Below, piece after piece: positions 5,959 to 11,742 of a DNA stretch of 11,742 nt (position 1 is its first letter; every line of letters starts with the position of its first letter). Origin of the DNA: JAYQUR01 sp038133505 (GTDB lineage: Bacteria; Pseudomonadota; Alphaproteobacteria; MPNO01; UBA830); assembly GCA_038133505.1 (NCBI GenBank), contig JAYPTI010000105.1:1-11742 (forward strand). Direction: 5' to 3'. The notes under the pieces were generated by a model, which was not told the origin of the DNA, ran no database searches, and saw only the letters and a program-made list of their open reading frames with translations. Position numbers and translations under genes: made by a program.

Positions 5959-6837
5959 ATGTACGACTTCACTTTCGGCGATATCAGCGTCACCCGCATC
6001 GTCGAGATGGAAATGCCCATGCTCGGCGCGACCGAGTTCTTTCCCGACTGGAGCGAGGACGCGATCGCGCCGCACCGCGACTGGATGATCCCGCGGCATT
6101 TCGACCCCGTCAGCGGCCGCGTCGTGATCAACATCCAGGCGTTCCTGATCCGCACGCCGCATCACACGATTCTCGTCGATACCTGCGTCGGCAATCACAA
6201 GCCGCGCGCCCGCGAGATGTTCGACAGCAAGGTATTCCCGTGGATGGACAACTTCCTCGCCGCCGGCGTCACGCCCGAGGACATCGATTTCGTGCTGTGC
6301 ACCCACATGCACGTCGATCACGTCGGCTGGAACACGAAGCTAGAAGACGGCCGCTGGGTGCCGACCTTCCCGAACGCGAAATACATCTTCGCCAGGACCG
6401 AGCTGGATTTCTGGATGCAGCAGTCCGAGCAGAACCTGATGACGCGGACCGGCGACTACGTCGCCGACAGCGTGCTGCCGATCCTCGAAGCGAAACGCGA
6501 GCTGGTCGTCGCCGACGATCACGAGATCGAAACCGGCCTGACCCTGCAGCCGCTGCCCGGCCATACGCCGGGCATGGTCGGGTTGCACGTGGCGTCGGGC
6601 GGCCGGCAGGCCGTGCTGTGCGGCGACATGATGCACCACATGATCCAGTGTCACATACCGGACTGGAGCACGATCGCCTGCGCCGACATGGCGGCCGCGC
6701 GCGAGACGCGCCGGGCGTTCCTCGACCGCTACGCCGACACGGACGTCACGATCGTGCCGTCGCATTTCCCGAACCCGACGGCCGGCTTCGTGGTGCCGTC
6801 GGGCGATACGTTCGGGTTCCGATACGTCAACGAATAG
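5959..6837 (+). CDS. MBL fold metallo-hydrolase
   Basis: A 292-residue hydrolase of the metallo-beta-lactamase superfamily with a complete predicted two-metal site: THMHVDH (115-121) gives His116, His118, Asp120 and His121; GHTPG (201-205) gives His202; CGDMMHH (221-227) gives the bridging Asp223; PSHF (267-270) gives His269. The layout resembles AHL-lactonase and N-acyl or ester hydrolase subgroups rather than true beta-lactamases or glyoxalase II, but this does not fix the substrate. No signal peptide is seen, so it is cytoplasmic. The start at 5959 is preceded by GGAGAG (5946-5951) with a 7-base spacer. An in-frame upstream extension would overlap the divergent LLM gene and its leader and is rejected. 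The stop lies 21 bases before the SDR gene, indicating co-transcription. A lactone or ester hydrolase next to oxidoreductases fits a ring-cleavage or ester pathway (inference). Confidence 0.93.
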   Translation: MYDFTFGDISVTRIVEMEMPMLGATEFFPDWSEDAIAPHRDWMIPRHFDPVSGRVVINIQAFLIRTPHHTILVDTCVGNHKPRAREMFDSKVFPWMDNFLAAGVTPEDIDFVLCTHMHVDHVGWNTKLEDGRWVPTFPNAKYIFARTELDFWMQQSEQNLMTRTGDYVADSVLPILEAKRELVVADDHEIETGLTLQPLPGHTPGMVGLHVASGGRQAVLCGDMMHHMIQCHIPDWSTIACADMAAARETRRAFLDRYADTDVTIVPSHFPNPTAGFVVPSGDTFGFRYVNE

Positions 6838-6858
6838 AAACCGGAGGCCAGAGCGGCA

Positions 6859-7716
6859 ATGTACGATTCAAGCACAGACCTGCCCGAGCCGCGCAACCGG
6901 GTGAGGGGCAAGGCCGCGATGGTGGTCGGCGCCGGGTCGATCCTGCCCGGCTGGTCGAACGGCCGGGCGGCCGCGACGCTCTACGGCCGCGAAGGCGCGA
7001 AGGTCTTCGCCATCGACCGGGACGAGGCGTCGGTCGAGGAGACGCGGCGGCTGATCGAGGATGCCGGCGGCGAATGCACGGTCTATGTCGCCGACGCGCT
7101 CGACGCCGACGACATCGCGTCCGCGGTCGAGGCCTGCCGGGAGTCCTACGGACGGATCGATATCCTGCACAACAATGTCGGCGGCTCCGGTCCCGGCAGC
7201 CGGCTGATGGATATCACCGAGGAGGACTGGACGGCGACCCTTCACCGGAACGTCACGACGGCGTTCCTGTCGTGCAAGGCGGTCGTTCCCGTCATGGCGG
7301 CGCAGGGCGGCGGTGCGATCGTCAACGTTTCCTCGATCGCGAGCCTCCGGCATATCGGCATGCACACCACCGCCTATTCGGCGGGCAAGGGCGCGCTCAA
7401 CGAACTGACGAAGAACATCGCGATCCAGTATGCCAAGGCCAACATTCGCGCCAATTGCGTGCTGCCGGGCCTGATGAACACGCCGTTCATTCACCGAGAT
7501 CTCGGCGATGGCCGTACCGGCTATGAGCGGCGTGGCTACGATAGCGCCGAGGCGTATCATGCGGCCCGGGACGCGGTCATTCCGATGGGCAGGATGGGGG
7601 ATGCCTGGGACGTCGCCTACGCGGCGCTGTTCCTCGCCTCGGACGAGGCGGCTTACGTCACCGGTCAGATGCTGGTGGTCGACGGCGGGCTGACGACGAC
7701 GACGCCCGGGATGTAG
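6859..7716 (+). CDS. SDR family NAD(P)-dependent oxidoreductase
   Basis: A 285-residue short-chain dehydrogenase, slightly longer than the usual 250. The cofactor loop is VVGAGSILPGWSNGRAAA (22-39), an expanded glycine-rich variant of TGxxxGIG, and Asp53 at the end of beta-2 (VFAIDR) suggests NAD rather than NADP. HNNVG (104-108) is the NNAG equivalent. The active site is complete: Asn131, Ser159 (NVSSI), Tyr173 and Lys177 (YSAGK). YVTGQMLVVDGG (266-277) is the classic C-terminal motif. About 15 residues precede the fold. GGAGG (6843-6847) lies 11 bases before the ATG. It is second in a unit with the MBL gene, and the bases around its start closely copy those around the MBL start. It should oxidise or reduce an alcohol or ketone; the substrate is unknown. 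No clear terminator follows. Confidence 0.95.
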   Translation: MYDSSTDLPEPRNRVRGKAAMVVGAGSILPGWSNGRAAATLYGREGAKVFAIDRDEASVEETRRLIEDAGGECTVYVADALDADDIASAVEACRESYGRIDILHNNVGGSGPGSRLMDITEEDWTATLHRNVTTAFLSCKAVVPVMAAQGGGAIVNVSSIASLRHIGMHTTAYSAGKGALNELTKNIAIQYAKANIRANCVLPGLMNTPFIHRDLGDGRTGYERRGYDSAEAYHAARDAVIPMGRMGDAWDVAYAALFLASDEAAYVTGQMLVVDGGLTTTTPGM

Positions 7717-7761
7717 ATCGCGCCTCCCGCGAATTGTATCTAATCCCATCATTTCAATAAG

Positions 7762-7776
7762 TTAATTCTCGTTTAA
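7762..7776 (+). promoter_or_regulatory. CtrA-type binding box TTAA-N7-TTAA
   Basis: TTAATTCTCGTTTAA at 7762-7776 is a perfect match to the full CtrA half-site pair of alphaproteobacteria, TTAA(N7)TTAA. It lies in the AT-rich gap before the methyltransferase, 64 bases upstream of the TTG start, where it could overlap or sit just ahead of the promoter (a weak CATGCT -10 candidate is at 7788-7793). CtrA is the cell-cycle and motility response regulator of this class. Binding is inferred from sequence only. Confidence 0.5.
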
Positions 7777-7840
7777 GCATATCGGTTCATGCTTTCGGTG
7801 AATTGCGGCGACGGTCGACGTGCCGCAGAGGAGCGGGACA

Positions 7841-8785
7841 TTGGCTGATACCATGGCCAAGCCCGCGGGGGGAGATTCCGCCCGATCGGGCCATTCGTTG
7901 CGCGACAGGCTGCATGCCTGGTGGGAAGGCTATGAACTGTCCCAGGGTCCCTCCGTGTCCGCAGCCGGCGCCAAGTCGGCAGCGGGCGCTGCGCCGGCGC
8001 CGCCCCCCGTTCCCGAATGGAATTCCGCGCGTCAGGAACTCGTCCAGATGCTCTGGGGCAAGGGCTTCAGTATTCCCGGCGAGGCGGATTACATCCTCAA
8101 TCTCGTCAAGCCGTTCGGCCTGACCAAGGAAAACACCATGCTGGAGATCGGCGCGGGCCTTGGCGGCGGTGCGCGGACGGTTGCCGGAAAGATCGGCACC
8201 TACGTCGAAGGCTTCGATCTCAACGCCGACCTCGTCAAGCGGGCCAACGAACTGTCGATGATGAGCGGCCTCGAGAAGAAGGCGGCGATCAAGCCATTCG
8301 ATCCCGAAACGCTCGATCTGCGGGCGAACTACTACGACGCCGCGCTTCTGCGCGAGACGCTGACCGCGATCGACGACAAGGCGACCGTCATCGAGAAGAT
8401 ACTCGCGGCGCTGAAACCCCGGACCTCCATCGTCATCGCCGATTTCTTTCTGCCCGAGAACAAGCCCGGCCAGGCGGCGTTGGCCGCGTTGCGGTCGGAA
8501 AACCGGGAAGTTTTCCCCGGAACGGTCGATCCTGTCATCGCGACCATGGAATCCCTGGATTTCGAGCTACGCGTCGACGTCGACGAGACGCTTTCCTATG
8601 CCGAAGAGGTCCGGCGGGCCTGGGCCAGCGTGGCGAAGCGGATTGCCGACAAGCCCGTTTCCGACGACATTTCCGACGCGCTGATGCGGGAAACCGAGCT
8701 GTGGCGGCTCCGCAACGACGCCTTCGAGGCGGGCGAGCTCCAGATGCGCCGGATCGTCAGGTTCAAGAAGTCAAAGGTGAGCTGA
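7841..8785 (+). CDS. Class I SAM-dependent methyltransferase
   Basis: A 314-residue protein if started at TTG 7841. AGAGGAG (7827-7833) lies exactly 7 bases before that TTG, while it would overlap a GTG start at 7820 and stand 19 bases from the ATG at 7853, so TTG is preferred. Residues 1-36 include HAWWEGYELSQG, a conserved-looking motif I do not recognise. Residues 37-58 are an Ala/Pro-rich linker. Residues 66-95 (LWGKGFSIPGEADYILNLV) lead into motif I, MLEIGAGLGGGAR (100-112), which binds SAM, with Asp126 (GFDLN) as the acidic residue after strand 2. IVIADFFLPEN corresponds to later Rossmann strands. The C-terminal 90 residues are charged and helical. The methyl acceptor is unknown. It stands alone between two regulatory regions, with a CtrA-type box ahead and a terminator behind. 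Cytoplasmic; no signal or membrane segment. Confidence 0.85.
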   Translation: MADTMAKPAGGDSARSGHSLRDRLHAWWEGYELSQGPSVSAAGAKSAAGAAPAPPPVPEWNSARQELVQMLWGKGFSIPGEADYILNLVKPFGLTKENTMLEIGAGLGGGARTVAGKIGTYVEGFDLNADLVKRANELSMMSGLEKKAAIKPFDPETLDLRANYYDAALLRETLTAIDDKATVIEKILAALKPRTSIVIADFFLPENKPGQAALAALRSENREVFPGTVDPVIATMESLDFELRVDVDETLSYAEEVRRAWASVAKRIADKPVSDDISDALMRETELWRLRNDAFEAGELQMRRIVRFKKSKVS

Positions 8786-8793
8786 CGCGTGCG

Positions 8794-8822
8794 TTGACAG
8801 ATGCCGGGACGCGCATTATGTT
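8794..8822 (+). promoter_or_regulatory. Strong sigma70-type promoter, probably for rpmJ
   Basis: A perfect -35 TTGACA (8794-8799), a 17-base spacer and TATGTT (8817-8822; four of six). It starts 8 bases after the methyltransferase stop. Transcription would begin near 8829, just before the hairpin at 8835-8855. It is the best promoter match in the window. Confidence 0.65.
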
Positions 8823-8834
8823 CCGCGCCCAATT

Positions 8835-8855
8835 CGGCGGTTAGCCGCCGTTTTT
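8835..8855 (+). terminator. Intrinsic terminator between the methyltransferase and rpmJ
   Basis: CGGCGG (8835-8840), loop TTAG (8841-8844), CCGCCG (8845-8850), then TTTTT (8851-8855). The simplest reading is the end of the methyltransferase transcript, 50 bases after its stop. It also lies just downstream of the predicted rpmJ promoter, so it would be part of the rpmJ leader. Confidence 0.8.
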
Positions 8856-8907
8856 CCAAATTTCCGCATCGCAGGCCCTGCTGGCGGCGCAAGAAGAGGT
8901 CGATAGG

Positions 8908-9033
8908 ATGAAAATCGTAAACTCGCTCAAATCGGTCAAAAAGCGCGACCGCTTTTGCCGCGTCATTCGCCGTCGTGGCCGGACCTACGTGATCAACAAG
9001 CGCAACCCGCGTTTCAAGGCCCGCCAGGGCTGA
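8908..9033 (+). CDS. rpmJ: 50S ribosomal protein L36
   Basis: A 41-residue basic protein, MKIVNSLKSVKKRDRFCRVI followed by RRRGRTYVINKRNPRFKARQG. It matches the longer, zinc-less (C-minus) L36 form that is standard in alphaproteobacteria: the CxxC...C...H zinc ligands of the 37-38 residue form are absent and only Cys17 remains. L36 is the smallest protein of the large ribosomal subunit and binds 23S rRNA near domains II and VI. GAGG (8896-8899) lies 8 bases before the ATG. It has its own promoter candidate upstream and a terminator 27 bases after its stop, so it is monocistronic, separate from the main ribosomal operons, as is usual for this form. Confidence 0.96.
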   Translation: MKIVNSLKSVKKRDRFCRVIRRRGRTYVINKRNPRFKARQG

Positions 9034-9059
9034 GGTCTCCCTCCACGGGGAAGACAGCG

Positions 9060-9083
9060 CCGCGCCCTTCCGGGCGCGGTTTT
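9060..9083 (+). terminator. Intrinsic terminator after rpmJ
   Basis: An 8-bp perfect stem, CCGCGCCC (9060-9067) with GGGCGCGG (9072-9079), loop TTCC, then TTTT (9080-9083) and a further T-rich CGTTT. Confidence 0.92.
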
Positions 9084-9125
9084 CGTTTGCGCGCCCGGCG
9101 CGTTTCCCGGCCTTTCGAATTCCAC

Positions 9126-9131
9126 TAGACT
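9126..9131 (+). promoter_or_regulatory. Possible -10 element of the glcDE operon (TAGACT)
   Basis: ACTAGACT (9124-9131) resembles the alphaproteobacterial GCTANA-type -10 and ends 40 bases before the glcD start. The -35 region (TTTCCC at 9103-9108) is poor. The preceding rpmJ terminator means glcD needs a promoter in this gap. Confidence 0.3.
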
Positions 9132-9171
9132 GCGCGCCGATCAGGGGTTTCACCGTTCAGGAACCGGCGCG

Positions 9172-10659
9172 ATGCGCATGCCCGAACCCGACAGAGACGT
9201 TCTGGCGCGCCGCGGCGATATCGTCGCCGCGCTGCGGCGCCTCGTGCCCGGCGAAGGCGTCATCGCCGAGGAAGAGGAGCTTCGCGCTTACGAGTGCGAC
9301 GGGCTGACCGCCTATCGGCAGCTGCCGATGATCGTCGTCCTGCCGGAGACGGTCGAGCAGGTTTCGGCGGTTCTGAAATACTGCCGCGACGCCGGCGTGA
9401 AGGTCGTGCCGCGCGGGGCGGGGACCTCGCTGTCCGGCGGCGCGCTGCCGCTCGAGGACGGCATCACGCTCGGGCTCGGCAAGTTCAACCGCATCCTCGA
9501 GATCGACTACGAGAACCGGTGCGTGACCGCGCAGCCGGGCGTCACCAACCTCGCGGTCACCGTCGCGGTCGAGGGCGACGGGTTCTACTACGCGCCGGAT
9601 CCGTCGAGCCAGATCGCGTGCACCATCGGCGGCAACGTCGCCGAGAATTCGGGGGGCGTGCACTGCCTCAAATACGGGCTGACCGCGAACAACCTGATGG
9701 GCGTCGAAATGGTGCTGATGACCGGCGAGGTCGTGCGGCTCGGCGGCAAGCATCTGGACAGCGCGGGTTACGATCTGATGGGCGTCGTGACGGGCTCCGA
9801 AGGGCTGCTCGGCGTCATCACCGAGGTGACGGTTCGCATCCTGCCCAAACCGCCCACCGCGCGGGCGCTGCTGATCGGTTTCCCGTCGAGCGAGAGCGCC
9901 GGCGACTGCGTCGCCGCGATCATCGGCGCGGGCATCATCCCGGGCGGGATGGAAATGATGGACCGGCCGGCGATCCACGCGGCGGAGGCATTCGTGAACG
10001 CGGGATACCCGCTCGATGCCGAAGCGCTGCTGATCGTCGAGCTCGACGGGCCGGAGGTGGAGGTCGACGACCTGATCGGCCGCGTCGACGCCATCGCCCG
10101 GGAAAACGGCGCGCAGTCGGTACGCATCAGCGAGAGCGAGGCGGAGCGCAACGTCTTCTGGGCCGGGCGCAAGGCGGCGTTCCCGGCGGTCGGCCGCATT
10201 TCGCCGGACTACTACTGCATGGACGGAACGATCCCGCGTCACCGGCTCGCCGAGGTGCTGACGCGGATGGGCGAACTGTCGGACTCCTACGGCCTCCGCG
10301 TCGCCAACGTCTTCCATGCGGGCGACGGAAACCTGCATCCGCTGATCCTCTACGATGCCAACACGCCGGGCGAGCTCGACAAGGCCGAAGCGTTCGGCGC
10401 AGATATCCTCAAGCTGTGCGTCGAGGTCGGCGGCGTGCTGACCGGCGAGCACGGCGTCGGCGTCGAGAAGCGGGACCTGATGGGCGAAATGTTCGACGAG
10501 ACCGACCTCGCGCACCAGCAGCGTATCAAGTGCGCGTTCGACCCGACGCAGCAGCTCAACCCCGGCAAGGTCTTTCCGACTCTGCATCGCTGCGCCGAGC
10601 TCGGCCGCGTCCATATTCATTCGGGCCGGACCCGGTTCCCCGACCTGCCGCGCTTCTGA
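9172..10659 (+). CDS. glcD: Glycolate oxidase subunit GlcD (FAD-linked)
   Basis: A 495-residue FAD-dependent 2-hydroxyacid dehydrogenase, close to the usual GlcD length of about 499. With GlcE and the iron-sulfur GlcF it oxidises glycolate to glyoxylate and passes electrons to the respiratory chain at the inner membrane. The PCMH-type FAD domain shows VVPRGAGTSLSGGAL (78-92), APDPSSQIACTIGGNVAENS (141-160) and GSEGLLGVITEVT (208-220). The C-terminal cap shows HAGDGNLHP (382-390) and TGEHGVGVEKRDLM (424-437), both classic for GlcD and D-lactate dehydrogenase relatives, then FDPTQQLNPGKVFP near the end. AGGA (9159-9162) lies 9 bases before the ATG; an in-frame ATG at 9178 is a less well spaced alternative. 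Only 3 bases separate it from glcE, which strongly supports glycolate oxidase over a stand-alone D-lactate dehydrogenase. Confidence 0.95.
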   Translation: MRMPEPDRDVLARRGDIVAALRRLVPGEGVIAEEEELRAYECDGLTAYRQLPMIVVLPETVEQVSAVLKYCRDAGVKVVPRGAGTSLSGGALPLEDGITLGLGKFNRILEIDYENRCVTAQPGVTNLAVTVAVEGDGFYYAPDPSSQIACTIGGNVAENSGGVHCLKYGLTANNLMGVEMVLMTGEVVRLGGKHLDSAGYDLMGVVTGSEGLLGVITEVTVRILPKPPTARALLIGFPSSESAGDCVAAIIGAGIIPGGMEMMDRPAIHAAEAFVNAGYPLDAEALLIVELDGPEVEVDDLIGRVDAIARENGAQSVRISESEAERNVFWAGRKAAFPAVGRISPDYYCMDGTIPRHRLAEVLTRMGELSDSYGLRVANVFHAGDGNLHPLILYDANTPGELDKAEAFGADILKLCVEVGGVLTGEHGVGVEKRDLMGEMFDETDLAHQQRIKCAFDPTQQLNPGKVFPTLHRCAELGRVHIHSGRTRFPDLPRF

Positions 10660-10662
10660 GCC

Positions 10663-11742
10663 ATGACCGAAGTTTTCGAGCCCGGATCCGCCGAGGAAGC
10701 GCGCGCCATCGTCGCCGAAGCTTTGGCGAGCAAGACGCCGCTGGAAGTCCGGGGGACGGGATCGAAACGCGCTCTCGGCCGGCCGGTCGAAACCGACTAC
10801 GCGATTTCCACGGCGGCGCTTTCGGGCGTGTCGCTCTACGAGCCGGAGGAGCTCGTGATGCGCGCCGGGCCGGGGACGCCCATGGCCCAGCTGCGTCTGC
10901 AGCTCGACCAGCACGGCCAGATGCTTGCGTTCGAACCGCCCGACCTGGGCCCGCTGCTCGGCGGCGCGGCGGAAGAGGGCACCATCGGCGGCATCGTCGC
11001 CGGCAACTTGTCGGGGCCGCGCCGGATCAAGGCTGGCGCGGCGCGCGATCATTTCCTCGGCGTCGAGGCGGTGTCCGGCCGGGGCGAGATCTTCAAGTCG
11101 GGCGGCCGCGTCGTGAAGAACGTCACAGGCTACGATCTGTGCAAGTTGATGTGCGGCGCGTGGGGCACGCTCGCGGTCATGACCGAAGTGACGCTCAAGG
11201 TGCTGCCCGCGCCCGAGAAGACGCGCACTGTCCTGATCGCCTGCGACGATCCCGCCGAGGCGGTTCGCGCGATGACGGCGGGCCTGTCGAGCCCCAACGA
11301 CGTTTCCGGCGCGGCATGGCTGCCGGCGGAGGTGGCGCGGGAATCGGCCGTCTCCTACGTCTCCGGCGCGGGGACCGGCCTCGTGGCGCTGCGGGTCGAA
11401 GGGATCGGCGTTTCCGTCGATGCGCGCTGCGCGGCGTTGCGCGAAGCCGGTTCGGGGTTCGGCGCGGTCGAGGAACTGCACACCCATAATTCGCTCGCGC
11501 TGTGGCGCGCGCTGCGCGACGTGCTGGCGTTTGCGGAGACCGGGGGCACGGTCTGGAAACTCTCCGTCCCGCCGGCCTCGGCGCCCGGCGTCATCGCCGG
11601 TATCCGGGACGCGGTCGATTGCCGGTTCTACGCCGACTGGGGCGGCGGGCTGCTGTGGGTCGAGACGGACGGGGCCGAGGATGCGGGGGCGGGCGTCATC
11701 CGCGCCGCGGCGGGGGGCTTCGGCGGGCACGCGACGCTGGTC
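10663..11742 (+). CDS. glcE: Glycolate oxidase subunit GlcE, 3' end beyond window
   Basis: The first 360 codons of GlcE, open to the last base; the family is around 350-420 residues, so only a short C-terminal piece should be missing. GlcE is a second FAD-binding-type subunit of the glycolate oxidase complex. It starts MTEVFEPGSAEEARAIVAEA, then EVRGTGSKRALGRP (28-41), the shortened FAD-loop typical of GlcE. EPPDLGPLLGG and EGTIGGIVAGNLSGPRR (91-121) are diagnostic, as is KNVTGYDLCKLMCGAWGTLA (152-171). The start codon is 3 bases after the glcD stop with no strong Shine-Dalgarno, so translation is probably coupled to glcD. glcF should follow to the right. Residues after about 200 are variable, as in the family. 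Confidence 0.95.
   Translation, partial: MTEVFEPGSAEEARAIVAEALASKTPLEVRGTGSKRALGRPVETDYAISTAALSGVSLYEPEELVMRAGPGTPMAQLRLQLDQHGQMLAFEPPDLGPLLGGAAEEGTIGGIVAGNLSGPRRIKAGAARDHFLGVEAVSGRGEIFKSGGRVVKNVTGYDLCKLMCGAWGTLAVMTEVTLKVLPAPEKTRTVLIACDDPAEAVRAMTAGLSSPNDVSGAAWLPAEVARESAVSYVSGAGTGLVALRVEGIGVSVDARCAALREAGSGFGAVEELHTHNSLALWRALRDVLAFAETGGTVWKLSVPPASAPGVIAGIRDAVDCRFYADWGGGLLWVETDGAEDAGAGVIRAAAGGFGGHATLV

Noticed and set aside
5959..6837. Naming the MBL protein a quorum-quenching AHL lactonase
   Set aside because: The metal-binding motifs are shared by many MBL hydrolases, and nothing in the neighbourhood indicates acyl-homoserine lactone signalling.
6240..7526. 428-codon plus-strand frame overlapping the MBL and SDR genes
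   Set aside because: It is the +1-shifted reading of both genes, very Arg-rich, and crosses their gene boundary. The MBL and SDR frames carry full catalytic motifs.
7717..7740. CGCG-CCTCC-CGCG dyad after the SDR gene as a terminator
   Set aside because: Only a 4-bp stem and no T-run follows.
8871..8882. GCAGGCCCTGC palindrome in the rpmJ leader as a regulatory hairpin
   Set aside because: The arms leave a one-base loop, so it cannot form an RNA hairpin of useful length.
9294..11489. 731-codon plus-strand frame over glcD-glcE
   Set aside because: Shifted shadow of the two glc genes with Arg/Gly-rich low-complexity translation and no motif.
9157..11730. 857-codon open frame on the minus strand opposite glcD and glcE
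   Set aside because: It is the mirror of two well-supported genes in GC-rich DNA. Its translation is Arg/Asp/His/Ala-rich without any recognisable domain, and glcD/glcE motifs on the plus strand are unambiguous.

Overview
The window is a high-GC (about two thirds G+C), gene-dense chromosomal segment that looks alphaproteobacterial. Supporting signs are a 41-residue zinc-less ribosomal protein L36, Shine-Dalgarno sites on most but not all genes, a perfect CtrA-type box (TTAA-N7-TTAA), and a mix of catabolic oxidoreductases seen often in Rhodospirillales-like marine or soil genomes. The order-level placement is inference. I see no mobile element, CRISPR array, tRNA or rRNA, and no gap between genes exceeds 150 bases.

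Layout. Bases 2-832 hold the 3' end of a hydantoinase B/oxoprolinase gene. Bases 948-2285 encode a PreA-like flavin/iron-sulfur dihydropyrimidine dehydrogenase subunit, closed by a UUCG-loop terminator shared with a convergent marR-type regulator (2868-2365, minus). That regulator is divergent from a fumarylacetoacetate-hydrolase-family gene (3013-3876). After a second terminator comes an exported DUF1223 thioredoxin-fold protein (3968-4714), convergent with a luciferase-like (LLM) flavin monooxygenase (5810-4734, minus). Divergent from the LLM gene is a two-gene unit: an MBL-fold hydrolase (5959-6837) and an SDR dehydrogenase (6859-7716). An AT-rich gap with the CtrA-type box precedes a SAM methyltransferase (TTG start at 7841, end 8785). 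Then come rpmJ (8908-9033) and a glycolate oxidase operon, glcD (9172-10659) and glcE (10663 to beyond the window).

How the genes may work together. The left part (HyuB, PreA-like, MarR, FAH hydrolase) reads as peripheral catabolism of N-heterocyclic or aromatic compounds. The middle (LLM, MBL, SDR) reads as another oxidative catabolic set with unknown substrate. The right part joins housekeeping (rpmJ) to two-carbon metabolism (glcDE). No single spectacular new system is evident. The points most worth a second look are the CtrA box before the methyltransferase, a terminator hairpin between the best rpmJ promoter and rpmJ, the orphan PreA-like enzyme with an altered pocket residue beside HyuB, two genes without a usable Shine-Dalgarno site, and a duplicated palindrome at a convergent gene junction.
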